From NCBI GenBank assembly GCA_900554205.1, contig USGM01000089.1:1-14066 (forward strand): a stretch of 14,066 nucleotides of DNA, in the 5' to 3' direction. Under the pieces are notes generated by a model. It saw only the letters and a program-made list of their open reading frames with translations. It did no database searches and was not told the origin of the DNA. Numbering within the stretch: position 1 is the stretch's first letter; every line of letters starts with the position of its first letter. The translations under genes were made by a program, and so were the position numbers. Shown piece after piece: positions 1 through 7,263 of the stretch. This stretch comes from an uncultured Lachnospiraceae bacterium. Lineage in GTDB: Bacteria; Bacillota; Clostridia; Lachnospirales; Lachnospiraceae.

Positions 1-474
1 GTTTGCGGCGACGATGTTTCCAAGTGGGGCGCAAGAATGCAGTGTGAAGCTACCGGCGCATGGGAAGTATACGGCGTGAAGGTCGGCAAGGCGGCTGAGT
101 TCAAGGCACTGAAGAATCTGGTGAACTTTGAAGGCTTTGCTATTTCTGCAGGCGCTTGGAGTCAGGATGGCTTCGATATGCCTCAAGAGATCCTTGATGC
201 ACTTGTTCCCGGTTCCGTTGTAAGCATCCAGTACACCAGTGAGACAGGAGATATGTGGATCGTAATGCCTGATTCCGAGAACGGTTGGATGAGAGTAGCC
301 CAGGGCAATGCCGACGGCTCCAACAGCGATTCCGCAGTCTTCAATGGCAGTGTATGCCAGATTACCTACGAGCAGATCGCAGCGGTTTGCGGCGATGATG
401 TTTCCAAGTGGGGCGCAAGAATGCAGTGCGAAGCAAGCGGTGCATGGGAGGTTTACTCCGTAAAGGTTGGCTCT
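1..474 (+). repeat. Tandem module repeat, period 384 nt (128 codons)
   Basis: Bases 1-90 and 385-474 are near-identical direct repeats. The first roughly 40 bases of each copy differ at one position (gac/gat), and divergence rises toward the end of the unit. The period is a whole number of codons, so this is an in-frame protein-module duplication. The first copy is cut by the window edge. Confidence 0.85.
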
Positions 475-483
475 GCAAACTAA
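1..483 (+). CDS. C-terminal fragment of secreted protein with tandem carbohydrate-binding-like modules (5' end outside window)
   Basis: The frame is open from base 1 to a TAA at 481-483, so this is the 3' end of a gene that starts upstream. The visible 160 residues hold one complete module of about 128 residues and the tail of a preceding copy: the block starting VCGDDVSKWGARMQCEA recurs with a 384-nt period (positions 1 and 385). The module is rich in Gly, Ser and beta-type residues and has spaced tryptophans (AGAWSQDG, MWIVMP, GWMRV, GAWEVYSVKVG), as in beta-sandwich carbohydrate-binding modules of secreted Firmicute glycanases. No catalytic domain or cell-wall sorting signal is visible. 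Its place just upstream of a mannan operon suggests an extracellular endo-mannanase or glucanase, but that part is not in the window. I cannot assign the CBM family; CBM65, CBM79 or CBM80-like modules are possibilities. Confidence 0.7.
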   Translation, partial: VCGDDVSKWGARMQCEATGAWEVYGVKVGKAAEFKALKNLVNFEGFAISAGAWSQDGFDMPQEILDALVPGSVVSIQYTSETGDMWIVMPDSENGWMRVAQGNADGSNSDSAVFNGSVCQITYEQIAAVCGDDVSKWGARMQCEASGAWEVYSVKVGSAN

Positions 484-510
484 AAGGATCTACCAGTTCA
501 GAAACGGTAA

Positions 511-539
511 CGCCATGGCGGGAAAGACCCGCCATGGTG
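511..539 (+). other. Intercistronic stem-loop between the CBM protein gene and the solute-binding protein gene
   Basis: A perfect 10-bp inverted repeat (513-522 ccatggcggg and 528-537 cccgccatgg) extends to 12 bp with one G-T pair and closes a 5-nt loop (aaaga). No T-run follows on either strand, so it does not look like an intrinsic terminator. It lies 25 nt before the start of the binding-protein gene. Such hairpins often act as processing or 3'-end stabilising elements that set different mRNA levels for binding protein and neighbours; that role is inferred here. Confidence 0.6.
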
Positions 540-564
540 AAAATGATAGGAGGACAATCATAAA

Positions 565-1983
565 ATGAAAAATGTAAGCAAGAAAATTCTTTCCGCTGGT
601 CTCTGCGCGACAATGGCACTGAGCATGGCTGCCTGCGGATCTGACAATGCAGGAACAAGCTCTGAGAGCCAGAGCAGCAGTGTAACTGAGAGCTCCAGCG
701 CAAGCACAGGCACAGAGACAAACAACACTTCCACCGAGAAGCGCGTCATCAAGATTGGTACATGGTATGACCATTACTACGACAGCACAAACGCTGACAT
801 TTATGATGATCCCAGCGTGTCTGATGAAGAACTGGCACAGAAGCATTTTGATGTTGTCAAGGAAGTAGAAGACAAGTACAACGTTGAAATCCAGTTCGTA
901 AACCTGACATATGATGGTATTCAGGAGTCCATCAATACCTCCATCCTGGCAGGACATCCCGACGTTGACATCTACGAGGTTGACCTTAGCTTCGGTATCC
1001 CCGCGGCATTGAACGGCTTTGCAACAAACCTTCAGGATGTGCTTCCCGCAGACAACGACCTTTTCCATGATCAGGTTGTATTCTCTCAGGTAGACATCGG
1101 CAAGAATGACGGTGTATATCTGTTCCAGTCCAACAGCGGCGAGATGCTGCTGGCAAATACCTACATGCTGGCTTACAACAAGCAGATGCTTGACGAGGTT
1201 GGTCTTGAGGATCCCAACGCACTCTATGAGAGAGGCGAGTGGACATGGGATAAGTGGAGAGAGTATATGCTTGCTCTGACCAGAGATACCGATGGCGATG
1301 GTGTGACAGATGTTTACGGCTATGGCTCCCGTTGGGACTTTCTGGTATATAACCTGCTGATGAGTAATGGTACCGGAATCGCAACCAGCGATGTTGAGAA
1401 CCTTTCCAGCCCTGAGGTAACTGAGGTTCTGGACTTCATCTACAATATGTACAATGTTGACAAGGTTGCAAATCCCTGGAACGCTGAGGACTTCAACTAC
1501 AACCAGAACTGCTATATGGATGGCAGAGTTGCTTTCTGGATTGACGCAGCATGGATTTCTTCCGCAAACAATGATGCAGGACTTGAGTTTGACGTTGTAT
1601 GGTGTCCTTGGCCGATCGGACCTTCCGGTGACGAGGCTACAAACAAGTTCAAGAACGTTTCCTCCGGTAACGCGTGGATGCTTCCTGCAGGTGTTGAGGA
1701 TCCCGAACTGGTATACAATGTGTTCTATGACTGGCAGAACTGGTACCATGATGATGTAGATCTTCGTGACAACGATCTGACATGGTGGGAGGACTGTGCA
1801 ATCACCGAGGAGAACTACAAGGTTATGGAGTACATGGGAGCAAGAGGAGCATTCGACCTTTGGAACGCACTCGGTCTTGAGTGGGATTGGTCCCAGCTGC
1901 TTGACGGCGAGATGACCGCTGCCCAGTTCCAGGAGACCTACAAGCAGCAGGTTCAGGACGCTCTGGACAGCTACTTTAAGTAA
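565..1983 (+). CDS. ABC-transporter extracellular sugar-binding lipoprotein, probably mannooligosaccharide-specific
   Basis: A 472-residue family 1 extracellular solute-binding protein. Residues 1-24 are a lipoprotein signal peptide: Lys-rich start, hydrophobic core and a lipobox-like MAAC with the lipidated Cys at residue 24. A Ser/Thr/Glu-rich linker follows to about residue 58, then the binding domain beginning RVIKIGTWYDHYY. The loop RDTDGDGVTDVYGYG is the Asp-rich, calcium-site-like turn common in these sugar-binding proteins, and many Trp/Tyr residues fit carbohydrate stacking. A strong AGGAGG (549-554) lies 10 nt before the ATG. It should sit on the outer membrane face and deliver oligosaccharides to ABC permeases, which are not in this window. 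Mannan-derived ligands are inferred from the downstream enzymes; the protein alone does not reveal the ligand. Confidence 0.88.
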   Translation: MKNVSKKILSAGLCATMALSMAACGSDNAGTSSESQSSSVTESSSASTGTETNNTSTEKRVIKIGTWYDHYYDSTNADIYDDPSVSDEELAQKHFDVVKEVEDKYNVEIQFVNLTYDGIQESINTSILAGHPDVDIYEVDLSFGIPAALNGFATNLQDVLPADNDLFHDQVVFSQVDIGKNDGVYLFQSNSGEMLLANTYMLAYNKQMLDEVGLEDPNALYERGEWTWDKWREYMLALTRDTDGDGVTDVYGYGSRWDFLVYNLLMSNGTGIATSDVENLSSPEVTEVLDFIYNMYNVDKVANPWNAEDFNYNQNCYMDGRVAFWIDAAWISSANNDAGLEFDVVWCPWPIGPSGDEATNKFKNVSSGNAWMLPAGVEDPELVYNVFYDWQNWYHDDVDLRDNDLTWWEDCAITEENYKVMEYMGARGAFDLWNALGLEWDWSQLLDGEMTAAQFQETYKQQVQDALDSYFK

Positions 1984-2015
1984 GACATAAGGTAAGATTA
2001 AGATGAGGTAGAGAT

Positions 2016-2651
2016 ATGTTCCGCTTTGATGGTGCGTTCGGCCGCTTTATGAATCTGTTATTCGACATCCTGTATGTCGGTATTCTGTGGGTGGTATTTT
2101 CCATTCCGCTGATCACGGCAGGCGCATCATCTGCGGCGGCATATTATACCATGGCGAAATGCGTCAGACATAAGACCGGCTATGTCGGCCGGGAGTTCTG
2201 GAAGGCATTTAAGGATAATTTCCGTCAGATGCTTCCGTTTACGCTTGGCTTCTGGCTTGCAGCCGCCGTTCTTGCTCTGGATCTGCTGTATGTCTGGCAG
2301 AATGAAAGTGCCTTGAATAACAGTATCTTCGTGGTATTGATATTCATTGCCTTTCTGATTACCGGACTTGTCGTGTATCTCTGCCCGGTCGTGTCGAGGT
2401 TCCGGCTGACGGGATGGGAGCTGATAAAGCGTTCCGGAGTGCTGATGTTTAAATTCCTGCCTGTGACAATTCTGACTCAGGCGGTGTTTCTGGCAATGTG
2501 TGCCGGAATCTATCTGATGCCATGGAGCGTGTTTATTCTGCCCGGTGTGTTCCTGTTTGCCTTTTCTTTTCCGATCGAGAAGATTCTGCGCAGGCTGATG
2601 CCGCCGGTGGATGAGGACAGCGAAGAAGCACAGAAGTGGTATTATGAGTAG
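2016..2651 (+). CDS. YesL-like (DUF624) integral membrane protein
   Basis: A 211-residue protein that begins MFRFDGAFGRFMNLLFDILYV, the typical start of the YesL/DUF624 family. Hydrophobic segments lie at about residues 14-34, 73-93, 103-125, 145-167 and 168-188; the acidic C-terminal tail after residue 197 is likely cytoplasmic. The gene starts 32 nt after the binding-protein stop, with a gaggtagag-type ribosome binding site, so it is probably co-transcribed. YesL-family genes commonly sit beside oligosaccharide ABC-transporter genes in Firmicutes (pectin and other glycan loci), but their biochemical function is not established. It is not a standard ABC permease: it is too short and lacks the EAA loop. 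Confidence 0.82.
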   Translation: MFRFDGAFGRFMNLLFDILYVGILWVVFSIPLITAGASSAAAYYTMAKCVRHKTGYVGREFWKAFKDNFRQMLPFTLGFWLAAAVLALDLLYVWQNESALNNSIFVVLIFIAFLITGLVVYLCPVVSRFRLTGWELIKRSGVLMFKFLPVTILTQAVFLAMCAGIYLMPWSVFILPGVFLFAFSFPIEKILRRLMPPVDEDSEEAQKWYYE

Positions 2652-2687
2652 CTCTTACGAAAAAAATATATGTGAGGTTTAATTACT

Positions 2688-3710
2688 ATGAGCGAATTAA
2701 AGATGATTTCACCTGCCGTAAAAAATGTTCCCTGGCAGGAAAAGCCCGAAGGGCTTAAGGGAGCACCTGTCTGGAGATATAACGAGAACCCGATCATCGG
2801 ACGTAACCCGATCGAGGGTGTAGCCCGTATCTTCAACAGTGCCGTAATGCCCTATGAGGGAAAGTTTATCGGTGTTTTCCGCGGCGAGCAGACCAACGGT
2901 ATTCCTTATATCTATCTCGGAAGAAGTGAGGATGCAATCCACTGGGAGTTCGATCCCAAGCCCATTCCCTTCAAGGACGAGGAAGGCAATGACTTCATGC
3001 CTTACTATGCATATGATCCCCGTCTGGTAAAGGTTGAGGATGTATATTATCTGATCTGGTGTCAGGATTTCTATGGCGCAGCCATCGGTATGGCTAAGAC
3101 AACGGACTTCAAGACCTTCACAAGAATTGAGAATCCGTTCCTGCCGTTCAATCGTAATGCAGTTCTGTTCCCCAGAAAGATCAACGGCAAGTTCATGCTG
3201 CTGAGCCGTCCTTCCGATTCAGGTCATACACCGTTCGGAGACATCTTTGTCAGCGAGAGCCCGGATCTGGTATACTGGGGCAAACACAGGCATGTGATGA
3301 GCCGCGGCAATGAGTGGTGGGAGTCCTTAAAGATCGGCGGCGGTGCTGCACCGATCGAGACGACCGAGGGCTGGCTGCTGTTCTATCACGGTGTCAGCGG
3401 AACCTGCAACGGCTATGTATATTCCATCGGCGGAGCAATCCTTGATCTGGAGAATCCGTCCAAGGTGCTTTACCGTTGCGAGAACTTCCTGCTTACTCCC
3501 GAGGAGTGGTATGAGGAGAGAGGCTTCGTGCCGAACGTTACCTTCCCCTGCGCAACCATTCATGATTCCGAGAGCGGAAAGATTGCCATTTACTACGGCT
3601 GTGCGGACAGCTATGTCGGACTGGCATTCACAAAGCTGGATGAGATCGTTGCCTACATCAAGGATCACAGCGTGACCAATGACAATGACAGGGAGATCGG
3701 AAAGCGCTAA
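2688..3710 (+). CDS. Beta-1,4-mannooligosaccharide phosphorylase (GH130, subfamily 2 type)
   Basis: A 340-residue cytoplasmic enzyme with no signal peptide and the five-bladed beta-propeller pattern of GH130. The short N-terminus, the YAYDPRLVKVEDVYYL stretch and the NPFLPFNRNAVLFPRKINGKF region match the mannooligosaccharide phosphorylases (R. albus RaMP2 type). The likely general-acid Asp is residue 110 in YAYDPRL. The expected reaction is removal of the non-reducing-end mannose from beta-1,4-mannooligosaccharides with phosphate, giving alpha-mannose-1-phosphate (EC 2.4.1.319). A gtgagg ribosome binding site precedes the ATG. It differs clearly from the second GH130 at 5027-6199, so the pair divides long and short substrates. 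Subfamily assignment is from sequence recognition, not alignment. Confidence 0.87.
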   Translation: MSELKMISPAVKNVPWQEKPEGLKGAPVWRYNENPIIGRNPIEGVARIFNSAVMPYEGKFIGVFRGEQTNGIPYIYLGRSEDAIHWEFDPKPIPFKDEEGNDFMPYYAYDPRLVKVEDVYYLIWCQDFYGAAIGMAKTTDFKTFTRIENPFLPFNRNAVLFPRKINGKFMLLSRPSDSGHTPFGDIFVSESPDLVYWGKHRHVMSRGNEWWESLKIGGGAAPIETTEGWLLFYHGVSGTCNGYVYSIGGAILDLENPSKVLYRCENFLLTPEEWYEERGFVPNVTFPCATIHDSESGKIAIYYGCADSYVGLAFTKLDEIVAYIKDHSVTNDNDREIGKR

Positions 3711-3715
3711 GGAAG
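3709..3715 (+). promoter_or_regulatory. Ribosome binding site for a possible 17-codon leader frame
   Basis: AAGGAAG, one mismatch from the consensus AAGGAGG, overlaps the end of the phosphorylase stop codon and lies 7 nt before an ATG at 3723. It has no other obvious start codon to serve. Confidence 0.3.
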
Positions 3716-3722
3716 TGCCGAA

Positions 3723-3776
3723 ATGAATTTACGGGTTGTTGTAAATGTAACTGAATTTGCAGCAGCCCTTTTTTAG
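3723..3776 (+). CDS. Possible 17-residue leader peptide overlapping the intra-operon hairpin
   Basis: ATG at 3723 opens a frame encoding MNLRVVVNVTEFAAALF and ending at TAG 3774-3776. The frame covers the complete stem-loop at 3733-3768 and stops inside its T-run. An AAGGAAG motif lies 7 nt upstream. A ribosome moving through it would melt the hairpin, so translation could affect termination before the epimerase gene. The peptide has no run of one particular amino acid, as classical amino-acid attenuators do. Such a short frame can occur by chance, so this is a low-confidence call. Confidence 0.2.
   Translation: MNLRVVVNVTEFAAALF
3733..3774 (+). terminator. Intrinsic-terminator-like hairpin inside the operon, before the epimerase gene
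   Basis: Arms 3733-3746 (gggttgttgtaaat) and 3755-3768 (atttgcagcagccc) pair over 14 bp with three G-U pairs and an 8-nt loop, followed directly by six Ts (3769-3774). This is the form of a rho-independent terminator. It lies between the mannooligosaccharide phosphorylase stop and the epimerase start at 3793, leaving only 18 nt for any new promoter. The downstream genes therefore must be reached by read-through or regulated antitermination, unless a promoter lies within the upstream gene. Confidence 0.6.
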
Positions 3777-3781
3777 TAAAA

Positions 3782-3787
3782 GAGGAA
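3782..3787 (+). promoter_or_regulatory. Ribosome binding site fixing the epimerase start at 3793
   Basis: GAGGAA at 3782-3787 is 5 nt before the ATG at 3793. The same frame is open back to a TTG at 3757, but that codon lies in the terminator-like hairpin and adds 12 residues (MQQPFFSKRGKV) with no family resemblance. Confidence 0.6.
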
Positions 3788-3792
3788 AAGTG

Positions 3793-5025
3793 ATGGAAGA
3801 GATTAAGAAATTATCGGGAGAAGCAAGGGAACATCTGCTGGGACGGATCATTCCCTTCTGGCGCGGGCTGAGAGATGATGTGAACGGTGGCTGGTACGGC
3901 TATATGTCCTACGGGCTGGAGACGGATAAGGATGCGGTCAAGGGCTGTATCTTAAACAGCCGTATCACATGGTTCTTTGCAAACGCTTATCTTTGGTGTA
4001 AAAACGGTCTGATCACGGCGGGCGAGTGCGAAAAGCACGGCTATACGCCGGAGGATATTCTGGCGGAGGCACGCCATGGCTATGAATTTTTGAAGGAGCA
4101 TTGTCTGGACAGAACCAACGGCGGAATCTACTGGTCGCTCCATGCGGACGGAACACCGGAGGATACGACGAAGCATACCTACAATCAGGCATTCTGCATC
4201 TACGCCCTGTCCTCCTACTATGAGGCGACCGCGGACGCGGAGGCATTGAAAACGGCCTTTGAGCTGTTTGAACTGATCGAGGAGAAGTGTACGGACGAGG
4301 TCGGCTATCTGGAGGCATTCACGGTGGATTTCAAACCGGAATCCAACGAGAAGCTCTCGGAGAACGGTGTTATGGCGGCGAAGACCATGAACACGCTGCT
4401 CCATGTGTTCGAGGCATACACACAGCTTTATAAGGTGTCGAAGGATGAGCGGGTCGGAGCAAGACTTGGCTGGATCATGGATACCTTCGCAGATAAGATC
4501 TACAACCCGGAAAGACATCGCCAGGAGGTCTTCTTTGATGAGAATTATCATTCCATCATTGATCTTCATTCCTACGGACATGACATTGAGACGGCATGGC
4601 TGATAGATCACGGTGTGGATGTGCTCGGAAAGGAGAGCTACCGCAGTAAGCTCTCGCCGATCACAAAGGATCTGACGGCACAGATTTATAAAATTGCCTT
4701 TGACGGACATTCCCTCGCAAACGAATGTGACAAGGGCGTTGTCAATGAACACAGAATCTGGTGGGTGCAGGCGGAGAGCGTGATCGGATTCCTGAATGGC
4801 TATCAGCGCGACCGGAGCCATGCGGAATATCTGGAGGCAGCGCTGCGGCAGTGGGAGTTTATCAAGGAATATGTGATCGATAAGAGAGAGGGCTCGGAGT
4901 GGTTCTGGGAGGTAGACAAGAACGGAAAGCCTTATCCCGACAGACCGATTGTAGAGCCTTGGAAATGCCCTTACCACAACGGCAGAATGTGCATGGAGAT
5001 TATGAGAAGAGCGGAGGAGCTGTGA
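3793..5025 (+). CDS. Cellobiose/mannobiose 2-epimerase (AGE family)
   Basis: A 410-residue (alpha/alpha)6-barrel enzyme of the N-acylglucosamine 2-epimerase superfamily, closely resembling R. albus cellobiose 2-epimerase (RDDVNGGWYGYMSYGLE near residue 28). Likely catalytic histidines are His204 (TMNTLLH), His263 (LHSYGHDIE) and His395 (CPYHNGR), all in the family's usual contexts. The expected reaction is epimerisation at C2 of the reducing-end sugar of beta-1,4 disaccharides, here mannobiose to mannosyl-glucose (EC 5.1.3.11). That product is the substrate of the mannosylglucose phosphorylase that begins one base after this stop, so the two are probably translationally coupled. There is no signal peptide, so it is cytoplasmic. 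The start is placed at 3793 rather than the upstream in-frame TTG. Confidence 0.9.
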   Translation: MEEIKKLSGEAREHLLGRIIPFWRGLRDDVNGGWYGYMSYGLETDKDAVKGCILNSRITWFFANAYLWCKNGLITAGECEKHGYTPEDILAEARHGYEFLKEHCLDRTNGGIYWSLHADGTPEDTTKHTYNQAFCIYALSSYYEATADAEALKTAFELFELIEEKCTDEVGYLEAFTVDFKPESNEKLSENGVMAAKTMNTLLHVFEAYTQLYKVSKDERVGARLGWIMDTFADKIYNPERHRQEVFFDENYHSIIDLHSYGHDIETAWLIDHGVDVLGKESYRSKLSPITKDLTAQIYKIAFDGHSLANECDKGVVNEHRIWWVQAESVIGFLNGYQRDRSHAEYLEAALRQWEFIKEYVIDKREGSEWFWEVDKNGKPYPDRPIVEPWKCPYHNGRMCMEIMRRAEEL

Positions 5026-5026
5026 G

Positions 5027-6199
5027 ATGATACACGAAAAGTATTATGAGCTTTTAAAGGAGCAGGAGACGCTGCTTGCAAGAAAAAATACCGTGAATAA
5101 GGATTTCTACAACGGCGTTTACGAGAGATATACTTATCCGGTGCTGACAAGGGAGCATATTCCCCTGACATGGAAGTATGATCTGAACAAGGAGACAAAT
5201 CCTTACTTCATGGAGCGTCTCGGCATCAATGCCGTGATGAATTCCGGCGCGATCTATCTGAACGGAAAGTATTATCTGGTAGCCCGCATTGAGGGAAATG
5301 ACAGAAAGTCCTTCTTCGGTGTGGCGGAGAGCGACAACGGCGTGGACGGCTTCCGCTTCTGGGATTACCCGATTCTTCTGGACGACACCTGCCCGGAGGA
5401 GACGAACGTCTACGACATGCGCCTGACCCAGCATGAGGATGGCTACATCTACGGTGTGTTCTGCTCCGAGAGCAAGGATAAGACCGTGAATGATCTGTCC
5501 GCAGCAGTTGCCGCCGCAGGTATTGTCCGCACAAAGGATTTAAAGCACTGGGAGAGACTGGATAACCTTACGACATTGCGCTCGCCGCAGCAGAGAAATG
5601 TCGTCCTGCATCCTGAGTTCGTCAACGGAAAATATGCCTTCTATACAAGACCTATGGATGATTTCATCGAGACGGGAAGCGGCGGCGGTGTCGGCTTCGG
5701 TCTCTGCGACGACATCACACATGCGGTAATCGACGAGGAGAAGATGACGAGCCTCAGAAAGTATCATACCATCACCGAGGCGAAGAACGGCGCCGGTGCA
5801 ACACCGATCAAGACCGACATGGGATGGATTCATATTGCCCACGGCGTGAGACATACCGCTGCCGGACTGCGGTATGTCATCTATGCGTTCGCAACGGATC
5901 TGAATGATCCTTCCAAGGTGATCGCTGAGCCGTCGGGACTGCTGATCGGGCCCAGAGGAGAGGAGCGCGTCGGCGATGTGTCGAACGTGGTGTTCACGAA
6001 CGGTGCGATCGTCAACGAGAAGAACGAAGTATTCATCTACTATGCATCCTCTGACACAAGGCTTCATGTCGCAACGACGACCATTGACAGACTGAAGGAC
6101 TATGTGTTCCATACACCTGCCGATCCCGGAAGAAGCGTGGAGTGCGTGGCTCAGAGATGTGAACTGATCAAGAAGAATTTAGAGTTGCTGAAGGGATAA
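5027..6199 (+). CDS. 4-O-beta-D-mannosyl-D-glucose phosphorylase (GH130, subfamily 1 type)
   Basis: A 390-residue protein that follows the Bacteroides fragilis mannosylglucose phosphorylase along its whole length, in stretches such as YDLNKETNPYFMERLGINAV, NVYDMRLTQHEDG, QQRNVVLHPEFV and VFIYYASSDTRLHVATTTIDRL. The likely general-acid Asp is residue 130 (NVYDMRL). The expected reaction is Man-beta-1,4-Glc + phosphate to alpha-mannose-1-phosphate + glucose (EC 2.4.1.281), completing the step that the epimerase sets up. The ATG lies one base after the epimerase TGA, and its ribosome binding site (ggaggag, 5013-5019) is inside the epimerase gene. The N-terminal roughly 50-residue extension relative to the other GH130 here is typical of this subfamily. 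No signal peptide. Confidence 0.92.
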   Translation: MIHEKYYELLKEQETLLARKNTVNKDFYNGVYERYTYPVLTREHIPLTWKYDLNKETNPYFMERLGINAVMNSGAIYLNGKYYLVARIEGNDRKSFFGVAESDNGVDGFRFWDYPILLDDTCPEETNVYDMRLTQHEDGYIYGVFCSESKDKTVNDLSAAVAAAGIVRTKDLKHWERLDNLTTLRSPQQRNVVLHPEFVNGKYAFYTRPMDDFIETGSGGGVGFGLCDDITHAVIDEEKMTSLRKYHTITEAKNGAGATPIKTDMGWIHIAHGVRHTAAGLRYVIYAFATDLNDPSKVIAEPSGLLIGPRGEERVGDVSNVVFTNGAIVNEKNEVFIYYASSDTRLHVATTTIDRLKDYVFHTPADPGRSVECVAQRCELIKKNLELLKG

Positions 6200-6204
6200 A
6201 AGCT

Positions 6205-7263
6205 ATGTTGATTTTACCGGATCATGAATATCTGGATTACTGCGGAAGAATTGATTTTGAGAAGAAAGAGGAGCCGGTCTTTATCTACGCGGGAAGCTAT
6301 GTCCGGCTGACCTTTACCGGGGACAGTATCAGCGTAAGACTTGCAAACCAGAGAGCCTACTTCACGAATTACATCGGCTATATCCTTGACGGCAGGCAGG
6401 GAAAATTCAGCCTTGCGGAGGACGGAGAAGTACACAGCTATGAAATCGGGAAAAGGCTCACCGGAAGCACGCACGAGCTTCTTTTGTTCAAACGGATGGA
6501 TGCCTGTCATTATTTCCGGCTCTGTGGCTTTGAACTGAGCATGGACGGAGAGCTTCTTCCGCAGGCGGCGCTGTCCTCGCGCAGAATGGAAGTGTTCGGC
6601 GACAGCGTGTCCTGCGGGGAGGTATCCGAGGCGATTGACTATGTCGGGAAGGAAGACCCGAAGCATGACGGAGAATTTTCCAACAGCTGGTATTCCTACT
6701 CATGGCTCACTGCAAGAAAGCTGGACGCAGGACTGCATATCACCGCTCAGGGAGGTGCGGCGCTGCTGGATAAGACAGGCTGGTTCTGCGGCCCGGATTA
6801 TGTCGGCATGGAGTCCATCTACGATAAGCTGCAATACAATCCGCAGCTCGGCGCGGTGAAAGACTGGAGCTTTGAGCAGTGGAAGCCGCATGTTGCCATT
6901 GTTGCCATCGGGCAGAATGATGCGAATCCCGAAAACTATATGGCGGAGGACTATGACTGCGAGAAGTCGGTCAGCTGGAGAAAGGCATACAGAGCGTTTC
7001 TGGAAAAACTGATGGCACTCTACCCGGAGACGCAGTTTATTCTCGCAACGACGATTCTCGGGCATGACAGCAGCTGGGATAGGGCAATCGACGAGGTCTG
7101 CCGGGAGCTTGGAAGCAACAGAGTGCATCATTTTCTCTACGAGAAGAACGGCTGCGGCACGCCGGGACATATCAGGATTCCCGAGGCAGAAAAAATGGCT
7201 GAGGAGCTGAGCACCTACATCAATTCATTGGGAGAGGACATTTGGCATGGATATCAGAATTAA
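6205..7263 (+). CDS. CE2-like carbohydrate acetyl esterase (jelly-roll plus SGNH hydrolase)
   Basis: A 352-residue cytoplasmic protein. An N-terminal beta-sandwich (about residues 1-120) is followed by an SGNH hydrolase domain: block I FGDSVSCGE with nucleophile Ser134, block II AQGG near 182, block III IGQND with Asn238, and the last block TPGH with His322. This jelly-roll/SGNH order is that of CE2 esterases. No Asp stands two residues before His322 (Pro-Gly-His), so it probably uses a Ser-His dyad, known for some CE2 members. In Roseburia intestinalis a CE2 beside a CE17 removes 3-, 4- and 6-O-acetyl groups from mannooligosaccharides; the same role is inferred here. The start is 5 nt after the phosphorylase stop, with aaggga as a likely ribosome binding site. 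Confidence 0.82.
   Translation: MLILPDHEYLDYCGRIDFEKKEEPVFIYAGSYVRLTFTGDSISVRLANQRAYFTNYIGYILDGRQGKFSLAEDGEVHSYEIGKRLTGSTHELLLFKRMDACHYFRLCGFELSMDGELLPQAALSSRRMEVFGDSVSCGEVSEAIDYVGKEDPKHDGEFSNSWYSYSWLTARKLDAGLHITAQGGAALLDKTGWFCGPDYVGMESIYDKLQYNPQLGAVKDWSFEQWKPHVAIVAIGQNDANPENYMAEDYDCEKSVSWRKAYRAFLEKLMALYPETQFILATTILGHDSSWDRAIDEVCRELGSNRVHHFLYEKNGCGTPGHIRIPEAEKMAEELSTYINSLGEDIWHGYQN

Noticed and set aside
511..539. Intrinsic terminator before the binding-protein gene
   Set aside because: The stem is strong, but neither strand has a T-run after it.
490..1749. Long minus-strand open frame (419 codons) opposite the binding-protein gene
   Set aside because: It is a shadow of the coding strand: no ribosome binding site or recognisable domain, and it covers a clearly identified solute-binding protein.
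3757..3792. TTG start for the epimerase, 12 codons upstream
   Set aside because: The codon lies inside the terminator-like hairpin and has no ribosome binding site; ATG 3793 has GAGGAA at good distance and matches family N-termini.
3952..4977. Long minus-strand open frame (341 codons) opposite the epimerase
   Set aside because: The plus strand encodes a full epimerase with its catalytic histidines; the antisense product has no family features.
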